From: an uncultured Bacillota bacterium
GTDB lineage: Bacteria > Bacillota > Dehalobacteriia > UBA4068
Assembly (NCBI GenBank): GCA_934271085.1
Contig: CAKQQU010000015.1
Span: 1-33,683, forward strand
Reading direction: 5' to 3'
DNA: 33,683 nucleotides
Shown: positions 7,473-16,052 of the stretch, piece by piece
Position numbering within the stretch: position 1 is the first letter of the stretch
How the letters are laid out: each line of letters starts with the position of its first letter
The notes under the pieces: model-generated
What the model was told of the DNA's origin: nothing
Databases searched by the model: none
The model's input: the letters and a program-made list of their open reading frames with translations, nothing else
Program-made: the position numbers and the translations under genes

Positions 7473-9884
7473 TCAGGCGATCTCGCCCATTTTTGCCACC
7501 AGCACGGTTATATCATCCCTGATCTTGCCGCCGCTGATGCTGATGACTTTATCCAGCAGGTATTCAGCCATTACCTGCGGATCGTTTACCACAGCCTGGC
7601 CGATGACCCGGCTTAACCACTGCCCCTCCTCAGGAGCGTCCATCTCCAGCAAACCGTCAGAGGCCATGATTATCATATCCCCGGGAAGCACCTGTTCCGA
7701 ATAAATTTCCTGCTCAACGCTGGCAAGCATTCCCACAGGCAGGCTGTTGCCACCCACTACCTGCACAGTGCTGTCCCTTTTGATATAGCTGGCAGCCCCT
7801 CCGGTCTTGATAAACTGGGTCTTCCCGTCATACATATCCACCACGCAGATATCCATTGTGACAAAGCGTTCCGCATTGCCCCGCAGAGATAACACTGAGT
7901 TTACCATATCAATAGCCGTAGCCCTGCTGAAACCCGCTTCCAGCAGTTTGCTCATCAGCGATATGGCTGCATTGCTTTCCTTGGCCGCTGTATCGCCGCT
8001 GCCCATGCCATCGCTTATCATCAGCAACTGTCTGCCGTCTTCCAAAAGAATATTCCCGCCGCTGTCTCCGCAAACCCCTTTTCCGTCTTTTGCCAGCTGT
8101 GCTTTTCCCAGAGTCAGATTATGAGCTCCCGCAGCCAATAATCTGTAATCACAACGGCAACCGCCGTTTTCTCTGGCACCGCAAGTGCTTTCATGCACAA
8201 TGAAGGTGCAGCCAAGCAATCTGCTGACTTCCTCCTCGATAGCCTGACGGCAATAGGTCTCGCCGGGACACTGTATATATTTGGCCCACACGCCTATGGA
8301 TCTGTCCGATACATCAGTGATACCAGCCTCTTCCACCGGCAAGCCCCGCTTTGCCACAGCTTTTTCCAGTTCCCGCTCCAAAACTTCCCGCTCGTCGCCG
8401 AAATCCATGATCTCCCTGGCTATCTTTTCCATCATCTCCGAAATACCCGTAAGCTGGGCGCTGATAAGCCTGCCGGTATTCTGCTTCTGCAACTGCCAGT
8501 AATTACTGCGGCACTGCATATCGAAAAGACAGTTGACAGTAGCGATCAGCTCTTTGATATGGGGGCAGCGGCGGGAAAAATTATCCGGCGCGTCCCGCAC
8601 TTCGGCAGCACCGTTTTCCCGCACTGATTCAAACAGGGAGATCACGCCCATCACTGTTTGCTGATAATCCATTTCCCAGCATATATCCCGCAAAGAACAA
8701 TGACTGCAAAGCTGATGGGAAAGCTGCTCCATGGATTCTCTGATACCTTCTTCCTGGGTCAAAGGCTCGCTGTCCCCCAGTTTGGATAATGAGGCGCCCA
8801 GATCACGGAATAACCATCCCGAATTACGCAGCCGGCGCAAAGCCAGGTGGAGAAGGCGCTCGCTTTTTTCCTCCTTGGCAGAACGCAGGCCGCTGGCAGA
8901 GAAAGCCTTGCCCAAAGCGGCGCTGAGTTTTTTGGGTATCATAAAGAAAAGCAGCGCCGCAATAGCCGAGGCCAGCAATCCGGCAGAGATCTCATCAGGA
9001 GAAAGCATATATAAAGCCAGTATCATATTACCCAAAATAAATCCTACAGAAGCCCCGATGCGGCCAAAATTGGCAAAAACTCCCGCCAGCAATCCGGAAA
9101 AAGCATATGTAGCTATAACAGAGGGGGCAATCACCTGGGATATGCTGGGTATTATTCCCACCAGAGCGCCTACGGCAGCCCCGGCTCCGCCGCCGCCCAA
9201 ATAAGCCACAAGCAAAATCAGCAGCCGGCTGAAAAGTCCCTGCACATCCAAAAGAGCGATGGTAACGCCGTTAAGACCGCAGATCAGCCCCATCCCCGCC
9301 AGAAAAATGCAGATAATTTCATCAGCAGAAAAACGGCGGGCCACATCAAAACGGCGCAGTGCCGTAAGGATAACCAGAAATACCAGGGAAAGACCGCCGG
9401 CGATAGCGCTTTCGAAGATACTGGTCAATAGCTGATAATCAGTAAATACCGTCAGCGCCATTAAAAGCCCTTTGCTGACCATCATAGCTGCTATAACCAT
9501 TCCCGGCACCACGAACCACTGCTTTTTATTATCCACCGTATAAAGCAGAAAGATCATAGTCAGCAAAACCATAACAGCCGCATATACCAAAAAAAGCTTC
9601 CAGGTCATGGCTGTATATAGCCCCGCCAGCATAGGCAGCAGGTATACCGCTCCTTTTTTGGGATAAGTAACCAAAGCAGCCGCCAGAAACGCAGGGGCAA
9701 AAGGATAAAGGCCTCCCAGCACCTGAGCCCTGGCAAAAAGAAACGCCGCCAGTGATAAAAGCAGCACCCGCAATGTTTTTACATAAACTGCTTCGCCGCT
9801 TTTTTTAGGAAGAGCAAAAACCGGTCTGGCCGCCGCTGCCTCCGCCGCCCGTTTAAAAGGATATATACGAGGGGTATCCGACAT
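7473..9884 (-). CDS. spoIIE: stage II sporulation protein E, SpoIIE (PP2C phosphatase)
   Basis: SpoIIE dephosphorylates SpoIIAA to release sigma-F in the forespore and acts at the asymmetric septum with FtsZ. The 803-residue protein has a short cytosolic N-terminus, a block of about ten hydrophobic helices (roughly residues 36-320), a Cys-rich central regulatory region and a C-terminal PP2C domain with SDGMGSG (about 623), ASDGLLEMD and IRDDITVLV metal-binding motifs. The length is close to the 827 residues of the Bacillus protein. A TTG two codons upstream (9890) overlaps the AGAGGTGA ribosome site and is rejected in favour of ATG at 9884. It shows that the organism belongs to an endospore-forming lineage. 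Confidence 0.96.
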   Translation of the reverse strand: MSDTPRIYPFKRAAEAAAARPVFALPKKSGEAVYVKTLRVLLLSLAAFLFARAQVLGGLYPFAPAFLAAALVTYPKKGAVYLLPMLAGLYTAMTWKLFLVYAAVMVLLTMIFLLYTVDNKKQWFVVPGMVIAAMMVSKGLLMALTVFTDYQLLTSIFESAIAGGLSLVFLVILTALRRFDVARRFSADEIICIFLAGMGLICGLNGVTIALLDVQGLFSRLLILLVAYLGGGGAGAAVGALVGIIPSISQVIAPSVIATYAFSGLLAGVFANFGRIGASVGFILGNMILALYMLSPDEISAGLLASAIAALLFFMIPKKLSAALGKAFSASGLRSAKEEKSERLLHLALRRLRNSGWLFRDLGASLSKLGDSEPLTQEEGIRESMEQLSHQLCSHCSLRDICWEMDYQQTVMGVISLFESVRENGAAEVRDAPDNFSRRCPHIKELIATVNCLFDMQCRSNYWQLQKQNTGRLISAQLTGISEMMEKIAREIMDFGDEREVLERELEKAVAKRGLPVEEAGITDVSDRSIGVWAKYIQCPGETYCRQAIEEEVSRLLGCTFIVHESTCGARENGGCRCDYRLLAAGAHNLTLGKAQLAKDGKGVCGDSGGNILLEDGRQLLMISDGMGSGDTAAKESNAAISLMSKLLEAGFSRATAIDMVNSVLSLRGNAERFVTMDICVVDMYDGKTQFIKTGGAASYIKRDSTVQVVGGNSLPVGMLASVEQEIYSEQVLPGDMIIMASDGLLEMDAPEEGQWLSRVIGQAVVNDPQVMAEYLLDKVISISGGKIRDDITVLVAKMGEIA

Positions 9885-9939
9885 TCTCAATCACCTCTGT
9901 TTTGCTAAAGTTTTTGCTTGTCCAATTGAACTCGACTAC

Positions 9940-9973
9940 ATTATATTCCATGATGCGGAAGAAACTTGTCGTA
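9940..9973 (-). promoter_or_regulatory. candidate Spo0A-controlled spoIIE promoter
   Basis: On the minus strand there is a perfect -10 TATAAT (9940-9945) with no good -35. In place of it, 20 bases upstream, is TTGTCGTA on the plus strand (9966-9973), a 7/8 match to the Spo0A box TTGTCGAA. A second 7/8 match, TTGTCCAA, lies at 9918-9925 downstream of the -10. In Bacillus, spoIIE is activated by phosphorylated Spo0A from such a promoter. Confidence 0.5.
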
Positions 9974-10115
9974 GTCTGCCATAAAATATAAATTTCTATA
10001 TAATCCCAGCTAAACCAAATATTGGATTAGGAAACGGCTCTTTGGTGTGGTAAAATGGGAAAGAAGCCGGGGGTTGGCGCCGCCTCCGGAGAAAACTCAA
10101 GATCGGAGTGATAAC

Positions 10116-11000
10116 ATGAAGAGACCCGTTAGAATTTTTTTCTCCCTGTCACTGGCGGCGGCCCTTTTGGCCCTGCCCTTCACCGCTCAGGCGGCCTGTT
10201 CGGGAGCAGCATCTTCCCCTACGGAGCAATGCGGCTCCCAAACGGTATCTTCCTGCATGACCGGCGACTGCAGCAATGCAGATGCCGGCAAATGCGGTAA
10301 CGCCGCTGCCTGCAATAAGGATAATACTGCCGCCGATAAAGGCGGCTGCGCAGCCAATAGCAATAATCAAAACTGCAGCAAAAATAACTGCAGCACAAAT
10401 GATTGCGAAAAAAATACTGTCAGCTACTCTGAAAACACCGGCTGCAACAGTTCGCTGAACATACTCTGCCGTCTGGCCAACCTTCTGTGCAACGGCCAAA
10501 ACTGCAGCAAATATGATAATAACTGCTCCGGTATCTCCGATATCCTGAGCAACTGGCAGTTCCTGCAATATCTGAATGGCGGCAAAATAGAAACCACCGC
10601 CGGCAATCAGCTGGCCGATGCAGACGAATTATGCCTGCAGGTCGTTGAGCTGGTCAATGAGCAAAGACAGGCGGCCGGATTACAGCCCCTTACTGCAGAT
10701 CCTCAGCTTTTTGAGGCTGCTTATATCAGGGGGGAAGAAATTATGACCCTGTTTTCCCATACCCGTCCCAACGGCAAAAGCTGCTTTACCGTACTTAGCG
10801 AAAACAATATCGCTTACATGGCAGCCGGTGAAAATATAGCTCTGGGTCAAACCAGCGCTGAAAACGTAATGACCGACTGGCTCAACAGCGAAGGTCATCG
10901 GGCCAACATTATGAGCGATTCCTACAGCCGTATCGGGGTGGCAGCCATTCCCAATACCAACGGCAGCGGTTATGCCTGGGTACAGATCTTTGCCAACTGA
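10116..11000 (+). CDS. secreted Cys/Asn-rich CAP-domain (YkwD-like) protein
   Basis: The first 27 residues form a Sec signal peptide (basic MKRPVR, then a hydrophobic core ending LPFTAQAA). Residues about 28-165 are a low-complexity linker rich in Cys, Asn, Ser and Lys with recurring NCS units (QNCSKNNCSTNDC, QNCSKYDNNC). Residues about 175-294 are a CAP/SCP domain with the usual cavity residues: His of FSHTRPNGKS, Glu of AGENIALG, His of SEGHRANIM. Many spore-formers have such proteins (YkwD, SafA-associated) in the envelope or spore layers; the role is not established. The ATG at 10116 has a GGAGTG six bases upstream; an in-frame ATG at 10047 would hide the signal peptide. A strong terminator follows. 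Confidence 0.88.
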   Translation: MKRPVRIFFSLSLAAALLALPFTAQAACSGAASSPTEQCGSQTVSSCMTGDCSNADAGKCGNAAACNKDNTAADKGGCAANSNNQNCSKNNCSTNDCEKNTVSYSENTGCNSSLNILCRLANLLCNGQNCSKYDNNCSGISDILSNWQFLQYLNGGKIETTAGNQLADADELCLQVVELVNEQRQAAGLQPLTADPQLFEAAYIRGEEIMTLFSHTRPNGKSCFTVLSENNIAYMAAGENIALGQTSAENVMTDWLNSEGHRANIMSDSYSRIGVAAIPNTNGSGYAWVQIFAN

Positions 11001-11048
11001 TACATAACGCAAACCAATGAGCCGATAACAGGAAAACATTCATAATAA

Positions 11049-11078
11049 ATGGGCGTCCGCCGGGGACGCCCATTTTTT
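11049..11078 (+). terminator. intrinsic terminator after the CAP gene
   Basis: Ten-base perfect arms (ATGGGCGTCC / GGACGCCCAT) with a five-base loop are followed by TTTTTT. Confidence 0.9.
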
Positions 11079-11139
11079 CGACACAAGTTTGTAAATGCGG
11101 CATATGGTAACAGTACAAAACAAATCAGGAGGTACCCAT

Positions 11140-11325
11140 ATGAAAGTTTGTACCGGAGCAGCCTGGCCATGCGGAAACGCCTGCCCTTTGGTAGGTTATG
11201 GTTTCGTCATGGTACAGGATACGGACCGCATGTATGATTATGAATCAGCATTCATAACCGGCACTATTTTTCCGGAGCTGAGTTATCCCAGGGGAAAATA
11301 CGGACCAAATGAAATCTTTTCCTGA
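11140..11325 (+). CDS. cotJA: spore coat associated protein CotJA
   Basis: A 61-residue protein with AGGAGG seven bases before its ATG. The central VGYGFVMVQ, YDYESAFITGTIFPEL and a C-terminal PRGKYGP match the small CotJA family, which is required for assembly of CotJC into the inner spore coat. It is followed at once by cotJB and a cotJC fragment, which supports the call. The operon is mother-cell expressed under sigma-E in Bacillus; here only a weak sigma-E-like -10 (CATATGGT at 11101-11108) is seen upstream. Confidence 0.85.
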   Translation: MKVCTGAAWPCGNACPLVGYGFVMVQDTDRMYDYESAFITGTIFPELSYPRGKYGPNEIFS

Positions 11326-11368
11326 AAAAGTATTATGCAAACAGCAAAAAGAACAAAGGAGGGATAAA

Positions 11369-11620
11369 ATGAATAGCGAACAGGCTGCCTTGCTGCTCAG
11401 AATACAGCAGGTAGGATTGACCATGGACGATCTTAGAGAATATCTGGATACCCACCCTATGGACAGCGGAGCTATCCAGCGTTTTAACAGTTCAGCCGCA
11501 GAATATGCCGCTATGAAGGATGAGTATTCCAGGAGATTCACACCTTTATGCTCCGCTTCGCAGAACAATAACGAAAGGGAATGGCTCTGGGCTTTGAGCG
11601 ATTTTCCCTGGGATCATTAA
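11369..11620 (+). CDS. cotJB: spore coat protein CotJB
   Basis: An 83-residue protein with AAAGGAGG before the ATG. The family pattern is present: LLLRIQQVGLTMDDLREYLD, THPMDSGAIQRFN, an AAMKDEY helix and a C-terminal W-rich end (REWLWALSDFPWDH). CotJB has no known enzymatic role and works with CotJA and CotJC in the spore coat. An in-frame ATG at 11309 overlaps cotJA and lacks a ribosome site, so 11369 is chosen. Confidence 0.87.
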   Translation: MNSEQAALLLRIQQVGLTMDDLREYLDTHPMDSGAIQRFNSSAAEYAAMKDEYSRRFTPLCSASQNNNEREWLWALSDFPWDH

Positions 11621-11631
11621 GGAGGGCCGCT

Positions 11632-11850
11632 ATGTGGTTATACGAAAAAAGACTGCAGTATCCGGTTAAGACCAACAGTACCAATCCCCGTTTGGCAAAA
11701 ATGCTGATGACAGCCTATGGCGGAGCAGACGGCGAGCTTTCCGCAGCTCTGCGTTATTTGGCCCAACGTTATACCATGCCCGCCAATAATCTTAAGGGCT
11801 TGCTTACAGATATTGGCACAGAAGAATCGGTTCCATCATCATCTGTATGA
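11632..11850 (+). pseudogene. cotJC: truncated cotJC (manganese-catalase-like coat protein), N-terminal third only
   Basis: The frame begins exactly like CotJC (MWLYEKRLQYPVKTNSTNPR, then AKMLMTAYGGADGELSAAL and YTMPANNLKGLLTDIGTEE), with AAGGAGG before the ATG. In intact CotJC (about 190 residues) the sequence goes on after DIGTEE with the second half of the di-manganese helix bundle. Here it changes to SVPSSSV and stops at 72 residues. No continuation of the catalase fold is visible in the other two frames or in the 300 bases downstream, which points to a deletion rather than a simple frameshift. A 72-residue peptide may still be made, but it lacks most metal ligands. Confidence 0.8.
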
Positions 11851-12063
11851 AAGGACAAGCCAATTTTTACATATTATTTATGCTATGCAGAAAAATTTTT
11901 TCGTATTCTTTTCACAGGTTTTGTATACAAGTATTCTTTATGCTGCCAAAATATATATTTATAACTGGGATTTTATAAAAACACCGCTGGTTTATACATA
12001 CCAACTGCTGCATATTCCCTCAGCAAAAGCCTTTATCTGCACATTTAATGATTATTTTAATTA

Positions 12064-12092
12064 TTTACATTTGTCCGACAATTTATTATAAT
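12064..12092 (+). promoter_or_regulatory. sigma-A-type promoter of the TAXI-TRAP operon
   Basis: TTTACA (12064-12069), a 17-base spacer and a perfect TATAAT (12087-12092) lie about 57 bases before the receptor start. The stretch 11851-12060 before it is AT-rich and holds no supported gene. Confidence 0.65.
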
Positions 12093-12148
12093 AAACGCAT
12101 TATTGCTCTATGGTAAAATATCAGAGTAAAAAACATGGAGGTATTGTA

Positions 12149-13138
12149 ATGAAGAAAAATCTGCTTTTGGTTATAGTTTTGGCTCTGGCTCTTTGCCTCA
12201 CCCTGACTGCCTGCGGTAACAACAATGCTGACGGTGAAGGCGGCGCCGCCACCGGCAACACCAACCTGACCATGGGTACCGGCGGTACTTCCGGCACCTA
12301 CTATTCATTCGGCGGTGCATTGGCCACAGTTCTCAACAATGCTGATCTGGGCTTCAGCATTCAGGTCACCAGCTCCGGCGCTTCCGGCGAAAATGTCAAA
12401 AACATCGGTTCCGGCGCTGTTCAGCTGGCCATCCTGCAAAACGACGTTTTGGACTATGCTTACAACGGCACCAACACCTGGGAAGGCAATGAGCCTATTA
12501 CCAACACCAAGGTTTTGGCCTGCCTCTATCCTGAGATCTGCCAGATCGTAGCCACCGCCAGCTCCGGCATCACCTGCGTTGCCGACCTGGCAGGCAAGCG
12601 CGTTTCCATCGGTGATATCGGTTCCGGCGTTGAAACCAATGCCAAACAGATCTTGGCTGCCTACGGCCTGTCTACCGATGATATCAAAGTTCAGAACCTG
12701 GGCTTTGGCGACAGCGCTGACGCTATGAAGAACAACACTCTGGACGCTGTGTTCATCACTGCCGGCGCTCCCAACACTGCTGTAATGGATCTGGCCACTT
12801 CCCGCGATCTGGTCATTATCCCCGTTAACGGCGCAGAAGCTGATGCCCTGCTGGCTGACTATCCCTTCTATGCCAAAGCTACCATCACTCCTGACGACTA
12901 TTCCTTCCTGAGCGAGCCCGTTGAAACCATCGCAGTTCAGGCTACCCTGATCTGCTCTTCCGATATGGATGATGATACTGCTTATAATATCGTCAAAGGT
13001 ATCTTCGACAATGCCGAGAGCCTGGCTACCGCTCACGAAAAGGGCAAATACATCGATCCTGCCTACGCTATTCAGGGCGTATCCATCGATTTCCATCCCG
13101 GCGCTCTTAAATATTATCAAGAAGCCGGTGTTCTCTAA
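12149..13138 (+). CDS. TAXI-family TRAP transporter solute receptor (lipoprotein)
   Basis: The 329-residue precursor has a lipoprotein signal (MKKN, hydrophobic core, lipobox LTAC with Cys near residue 22), so it is likely anchored outside the membrane. The mature part opens with LTMGTGGTSGTYYSFGGALA, the hallmark of TAXI receptors, and goes on through the usual two-lobed binding fold. The ATG has GGAGG seven bases upstream; an ATG at 12110 would put extra residues in front of the signal. It is followed after three bases by the DUF1850 gene and then by the fused permease, the standard set for this sodium- or proton-driven uptake system. Ligands of TAXI systems are mostly organic acids, but the ligand here is unknown. 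Confidence 0.93.
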   Translation: MKKNLLLVIVLALALCLTLTACGNNNADGEGGAATGNTNLTMGTGGTSGTYYSFGGALATVLNNADLGFSIQVTSSGASGENVKNIGSGAVQLAILQNDVLDYAYNGTNTWEGNEPITNTKVLACLYPEICQIVATASSGITCVADLAGKRVSIGDIGSGVETNAKQILAAYGLSTDDIKVQNLGFGDSADAMKNNTLDAVFITAGAPNTAVMDLATSRDLVIIPVNGAEADALLADYPFYAKATITPDDYSFLSEPVETIAVQATLICSSDMDDDTAYNIVKGIFDNAESLATAHEKGKYIDPAYAIQGVSIDFHPGALKYYQEAGVL

Positions 13139-13141
13139 ACC

Positions 13142-13660
13142 ATGAGCAATTCCAATAAGCCGTCAAAAAATAAAAAATGGCTTATCTGGGCAAGCGCGAT
13201 TGTTATCGCGCTTGCCCTTCTTACGGTATTTACCCTTGCTTCCCTGACCAACTGCTTGCAGCTAAGGGATATCAACAGCGGCAAGATAGTCTGGCGGGGG
13301 CAGCTGGCCGACCAGGAAACATTCTCCGTTTCCTACACCCATTCGGTCAACAAAAGCGACGTCAATGAAGAATACCAGCTGCGGCAGGATGATTTTTATC
13401 TTATCCGCCTTTACTACTCTGCTTTCGGCGCTGGTATGACTACCGATATTTATGCGGACGGCGGTTTATCAATTTCCTACCAGGACGGCAAGATGATAGT
13501 GGAATTTGACAAGCTGCTGGATGATATTACTTACAGCGTAGCGCGAACGGCTGATCTGATCCTCCACTACCGGGGAGAGCAGATACATTTCAGCGATCTG
13601 GCTGGGCCGGGCGAGCTGCTGCACTTTGAAACCGGACTTTATCCCGCATGGCTGCTTTAA
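13142..13660 (+). CDS. DUF1850 protein of the TAXI-TRAP system
   Basis: A 172-residue protein with one N-terminal TM segment (about 13-33) and an extracytoplasmic domain containing the DUF1850 features: SVSYTHSVNKSDVNEEY, FGAGMTTD and a closing HFETGLYPAWLL. Genes of this family sit almost always between a TAXI receptor and a fused TRAP permease; the function is not known, but an accessory role in transport is likely. It begins three bases after the receptor stop with no strong ribosome site, suggesting coupling. A very stable hairpin lies within its first 76 bases. Confidence 0.88.
   Translation: MSNSNKPSKNKKWLIWASAIVIALALLTVFTLASLTNCLQLRDINSGKIVWRGQLADQETFSVSYTHSVNKSDVNEEYQLRQDDFYLIRLYYSAFGAGMTTDIYADGGLSISYQDGKMIVEFDKLLDDITYSVARTADLILHYRGEQIHFSDLAGPGELLHFETGLYPAWLL
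13188..13217 (+). other. strong hairpin inside the 5' coding part of the DUF1850 gene
   Basis: Thirteen-base perfect arms (GGGCAAGCGCGAT / ATCGCGCTTGCCC) with a TGTT loop lie 50-80 bases after the receptor stop. In the RNA it could stop 3' decay and leave more receptor message than permease message, or dampen translation of the downstream genes. Confidence 0.6.
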
Positions 13661-13704
13661 GCCTGCAGGTGTAATAATATATAATCAACAAAGGAGAACT
13701 GCTT

Positions 13705-15855
13705 ATGAGCGATAACAACATCAACCCCCAGGCTGATGCTGGTAAAAAAATTGAACCGGCAGCAGAGCAAATAACTGCTGTGCGCACAGGACACGGACTG
13801 ACTCCGCCGGGCGAACCCCTGGATAATATCGTTGACAGCTATATAGGGGTAGACGGCGAACCCCATGCCGAAGCAGTCAGCGAAAATGAGATACAGGAGA
13901 TCTTGGCACAATATGACAAAGAATCCAACACCCGCATTTTTACCGGCGGCCGCAAGATAGTTGTACGCTGGGTACTGATCGCTTTTACCATTTATGCCCT
14001 GATCATCAACTCGCCGCTGGTCACTCTGCCCAGCCAGATCCACCGTGCATCATATCTCAGCTTTATAATCCTGATGGCTATTTTGATGTATCCTGCCTGC
14101 AACCGGGATAAAAAATCCGACTATATTCCTTGGTACGACTGGATAATAGGCCTGGCAGGCAGCGGAGCCTTCTTCTATTTCGTCATCTGCTATGAAAAGC
14201 TTGTCTATCAGATGGGCACCATAACCACTGTGGATATGATAGTAGGTCTGATAGGTATAGCAGTACTCTTTGAATGCTGCCGAAGGGTAGTGGGCATACC
14301 CCTGATGATAGTGGTTGGCTGCTTTATACTTTATGCTGTTTTCGGTTATCTGATCCCCGGCCGCTTCGGCCATGCAGGGTTCTCCATAAACCGTACCGTA
14401 AACTTCCTCTTCTTCACTCAGGAGGGTATTCTGGGAACACCTATTGCTGTATGTTCCAGCTTTATTTTCATTTTTATTCTCTTTGGTTCGCTGCTGGAGA
14501 AAACCGGCATCGGCCAGTTCTTCATCGATTTCGCCAATTCCATTGCCGGTAAGGCAGTGGGCGGCCCTGCCAAAGTAGCTGTTATCAGCTCTGCCCTTAT
14601 GGGTACCATTTCCGGCTCATCGGTAGCCAATACAGTAGGCTCCGGCAGCTTCACCATCCCCATGATGAAAAGGATGAAATACCGGCCGGAATTTGCCGCG
14701 GCTGTTGAGGCAACATCTTCCACCGGCGGCCAGCTGATGCCGCCTATCATGGGTGCAGCCGCCTTCCTTATGGCGGAGATGACCGGCATCCCCTATGCTA
14801 CCATTATTCTGGCGGCAGCTATCCCGGCAGCGCTTTACTTTACAACCATTTTACTGCAGGTTCATTTTGAAGCCAAAAAGCTGGGATTAAACGGTATGCC
14901 TGCAGAAGAGATACCCCGTGCCTGGACTTTGCTGAAAGAAAAGGGACATCTGTTCCTGGCTATCATAGCCATAATCGTTTTCCTGTCCCTGGGATTCCCT
15001 GCTTCCACCTCAGCTCTGATGGCCTGCGCCACCGCTATTGTAATGAGCCTGTTCCGCAAAGATACCCGCATCAATATCCACCGGTTGCTGGATTCCTTTG
15101 AGAATGCCGCCCGCAACTGCATCGGCGTTTCCATCGCCTGCGGTATGGCCGGCTGCATAGTAGGCGTAGTTACCCGTACCGGCCTGGGCTTCACTTTTGC
15201 CGGAGCTTTGCAGGGCTTCGCTGGCGGCAATCTGCTGGCTGCCCTGTTCTTCTGCATGCTGGCCTCCATAGTACTTGGCATGGGCGTTCCCACCACCGCC
15301 AATTACGTTATCATGGCAACAGTTACCGCTCCGGTTGTAATCAATCTGGGTGTGCCCATGCTGGCAGCCCATATGTTCGTATTCTACTTTGGTATAGTGG
15401 CGGATATCACCCCGCCGGTAGCTCTGGCGGCATATGCAGGCTCGGCCATTGCCAAGAGCAATCCTCTGAAAACAGGTGTTGCAGCTACCAGACTGGCTAT
15501 CTGCGCCTTCATTATCCCCTATATCTTTGCCACCAATCCGGCCATGCTGCTGATAGAAACCACCTTTGGTGAAGTTATACTGAACGTGGTCACCGCTCTG
15601 CTGGGTACCACTTTGATATCCCTGGCCCTCACCGGCTTTGCCGTAGGCAGGATATATGCCTGGGAACGCCTGATTTGCGCGGCTGGCGGTTTGCTGATGA
15701 TCATCCCCGGCTGGCAGACTGACGTTATCGGCCTTGTTATCGGTGCAGGTCTTCTGCTGCTGCAAAAGATACGCTATGGCTCCATGAACATCCTTTCCGG
15801 CAAAGTGCCGGAAAAGGCCGCCCTTTTCCACAAATCCGGCAGTATAAATTTATAG
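13705..15855 (+). CDS. TRAP transporter fused permease (4TM/12TM, DctQM type)
   Basis: The 716-residue protein has a hydrophilic N-terminus of about 85 residues, then about 16 TM segments. The M-subunit consensus is clear: ISGSSVANTVGSGSFTIPMM, ATSSTGGQLMPPIMGAAAF in the first half and GMGVPTTANYVIMATVTAP, ADITPPVALAAYAG, SNPLKTG in the second. It takes the solute from the TAXI receptor through the cytoplasmic membrane with an ion gradient. AAAGGAG precedes the ATG, and the gene ends 26 bases before a strong terminator. Confidence 0.95.
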   Translation: MSDNNINPQADAGKKIEPAAEQITAVRTGHGLTPPGEPLDNIVDSYIGVDGEPHAEAVSENEIQEILAQYDKESNTRIFTGGRKIVVRWVLIAFTIYALIINSPLVTLPSQIHRASYLSFIILMAILMYPACNRDKKSDYIPWYDWIIGLAGSGAFFYFVICYEKLVYQMGTITTVDMIVGLIGIAVLFECCRRVVGIPLMIVVGCFILYAVFGYLIPGRFGHAGFSINRTVNFLFFTQEGILGTPIAVCSSFIFIFILFGSLLEKTGIGQFFIDFANSIAGKAVGGPAKVAVISSALMGTISGSSVANTVGSGSFTIPMMKRMKYRPEFAAAVEATSSTGGQLMPPIMGAAAFLMAEMTGIPYATIILAAAIPAALYFTTILLQVHFEAKKLGLNGMPAEEIPRAWTLLKEKGHLFLAIIAIIVFLSLGFPASTSALMACATAIVMSLFRKDTRINIHRLLDSFENAARNCIGVSIACGMAGCIVGVVTRTGLGFTFAGALQGFAGGNLLAALFFCMLASIVLGMGVPTTANYVIMATVTAPVVINLGVPMLAAHMFVFYFGIVADITPPVALAAYAGSAIAKSNPLKTGVAATRLAICAFIIPYIFATNPAMLLIETTFGEVILNVVTALLGTTLISLALTGFAVGRIYAWERLICAAGGLLMIIPGWQTDVIGLVIGAGLLLLQKIRYGSMNILSGKVPEKAALFHKSGSINL

Positions 15856-15881
15856 CGGTATAAATTTATTTGTATAGCAAA

Positions 15882-15916
15882 AGAGCAGGCTGTTTAAAGC
15901 AGCCTGCTCTTTTTTG
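15882..15916 (+). terminator. intrinsic terminator of the TAXI-TRAP operon
   Basis: Eleven-base perfect arms (AGAGCAGGCTG / CAGCCTGCTCT) with a seven-base loop are followed by TTTTTTT. On the minus strand the same stem is followed by TTTTG, so it may also serve the converging corrinoid operon that ends at 16053. Confidence 0.9.
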
Positions 15917-16052
15917 TACTATAAAAATTATGATATGGGGTACCTTCAGCCATTTTGCAAGATGCCCGCCGCCTGCTCCGCTGAATACCGGCTCACAGAC
16001 GTCAAAAACAAAAAACTCATAACCTGCGATACCGTCTTATCAGCAAAGGCAG

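Noticed and set aside
11086..11110. Sigma-E promoter for the cotJ operon
   Set aside because: CATATGGT fits the -10 at 6 of 8 positions, but no acceptable -35 is found at the right distance, so it is mentioned only in the cotJA entry.
11717..12091. 124-codon plus-strand frame, as a possible continuation of cotJC
   Set aside because: After the cotJC break it reads NRFHHHLYERTSQF, with no similarity to manganese catalase, so it is not a frameshifted cotJC end.
12305..13120. 271-codon minus-strand frame
   Set aside because: Antisense to the TAXI receptor gene; the Gly/Val-rich composition is an effect of codon bias in the real gene.
15010..15831. 273-codon minus-strand frame
   Set aside because: Antisense to the TRAP permease; rich in Gln, Gly and His as expected of a shadow frame.
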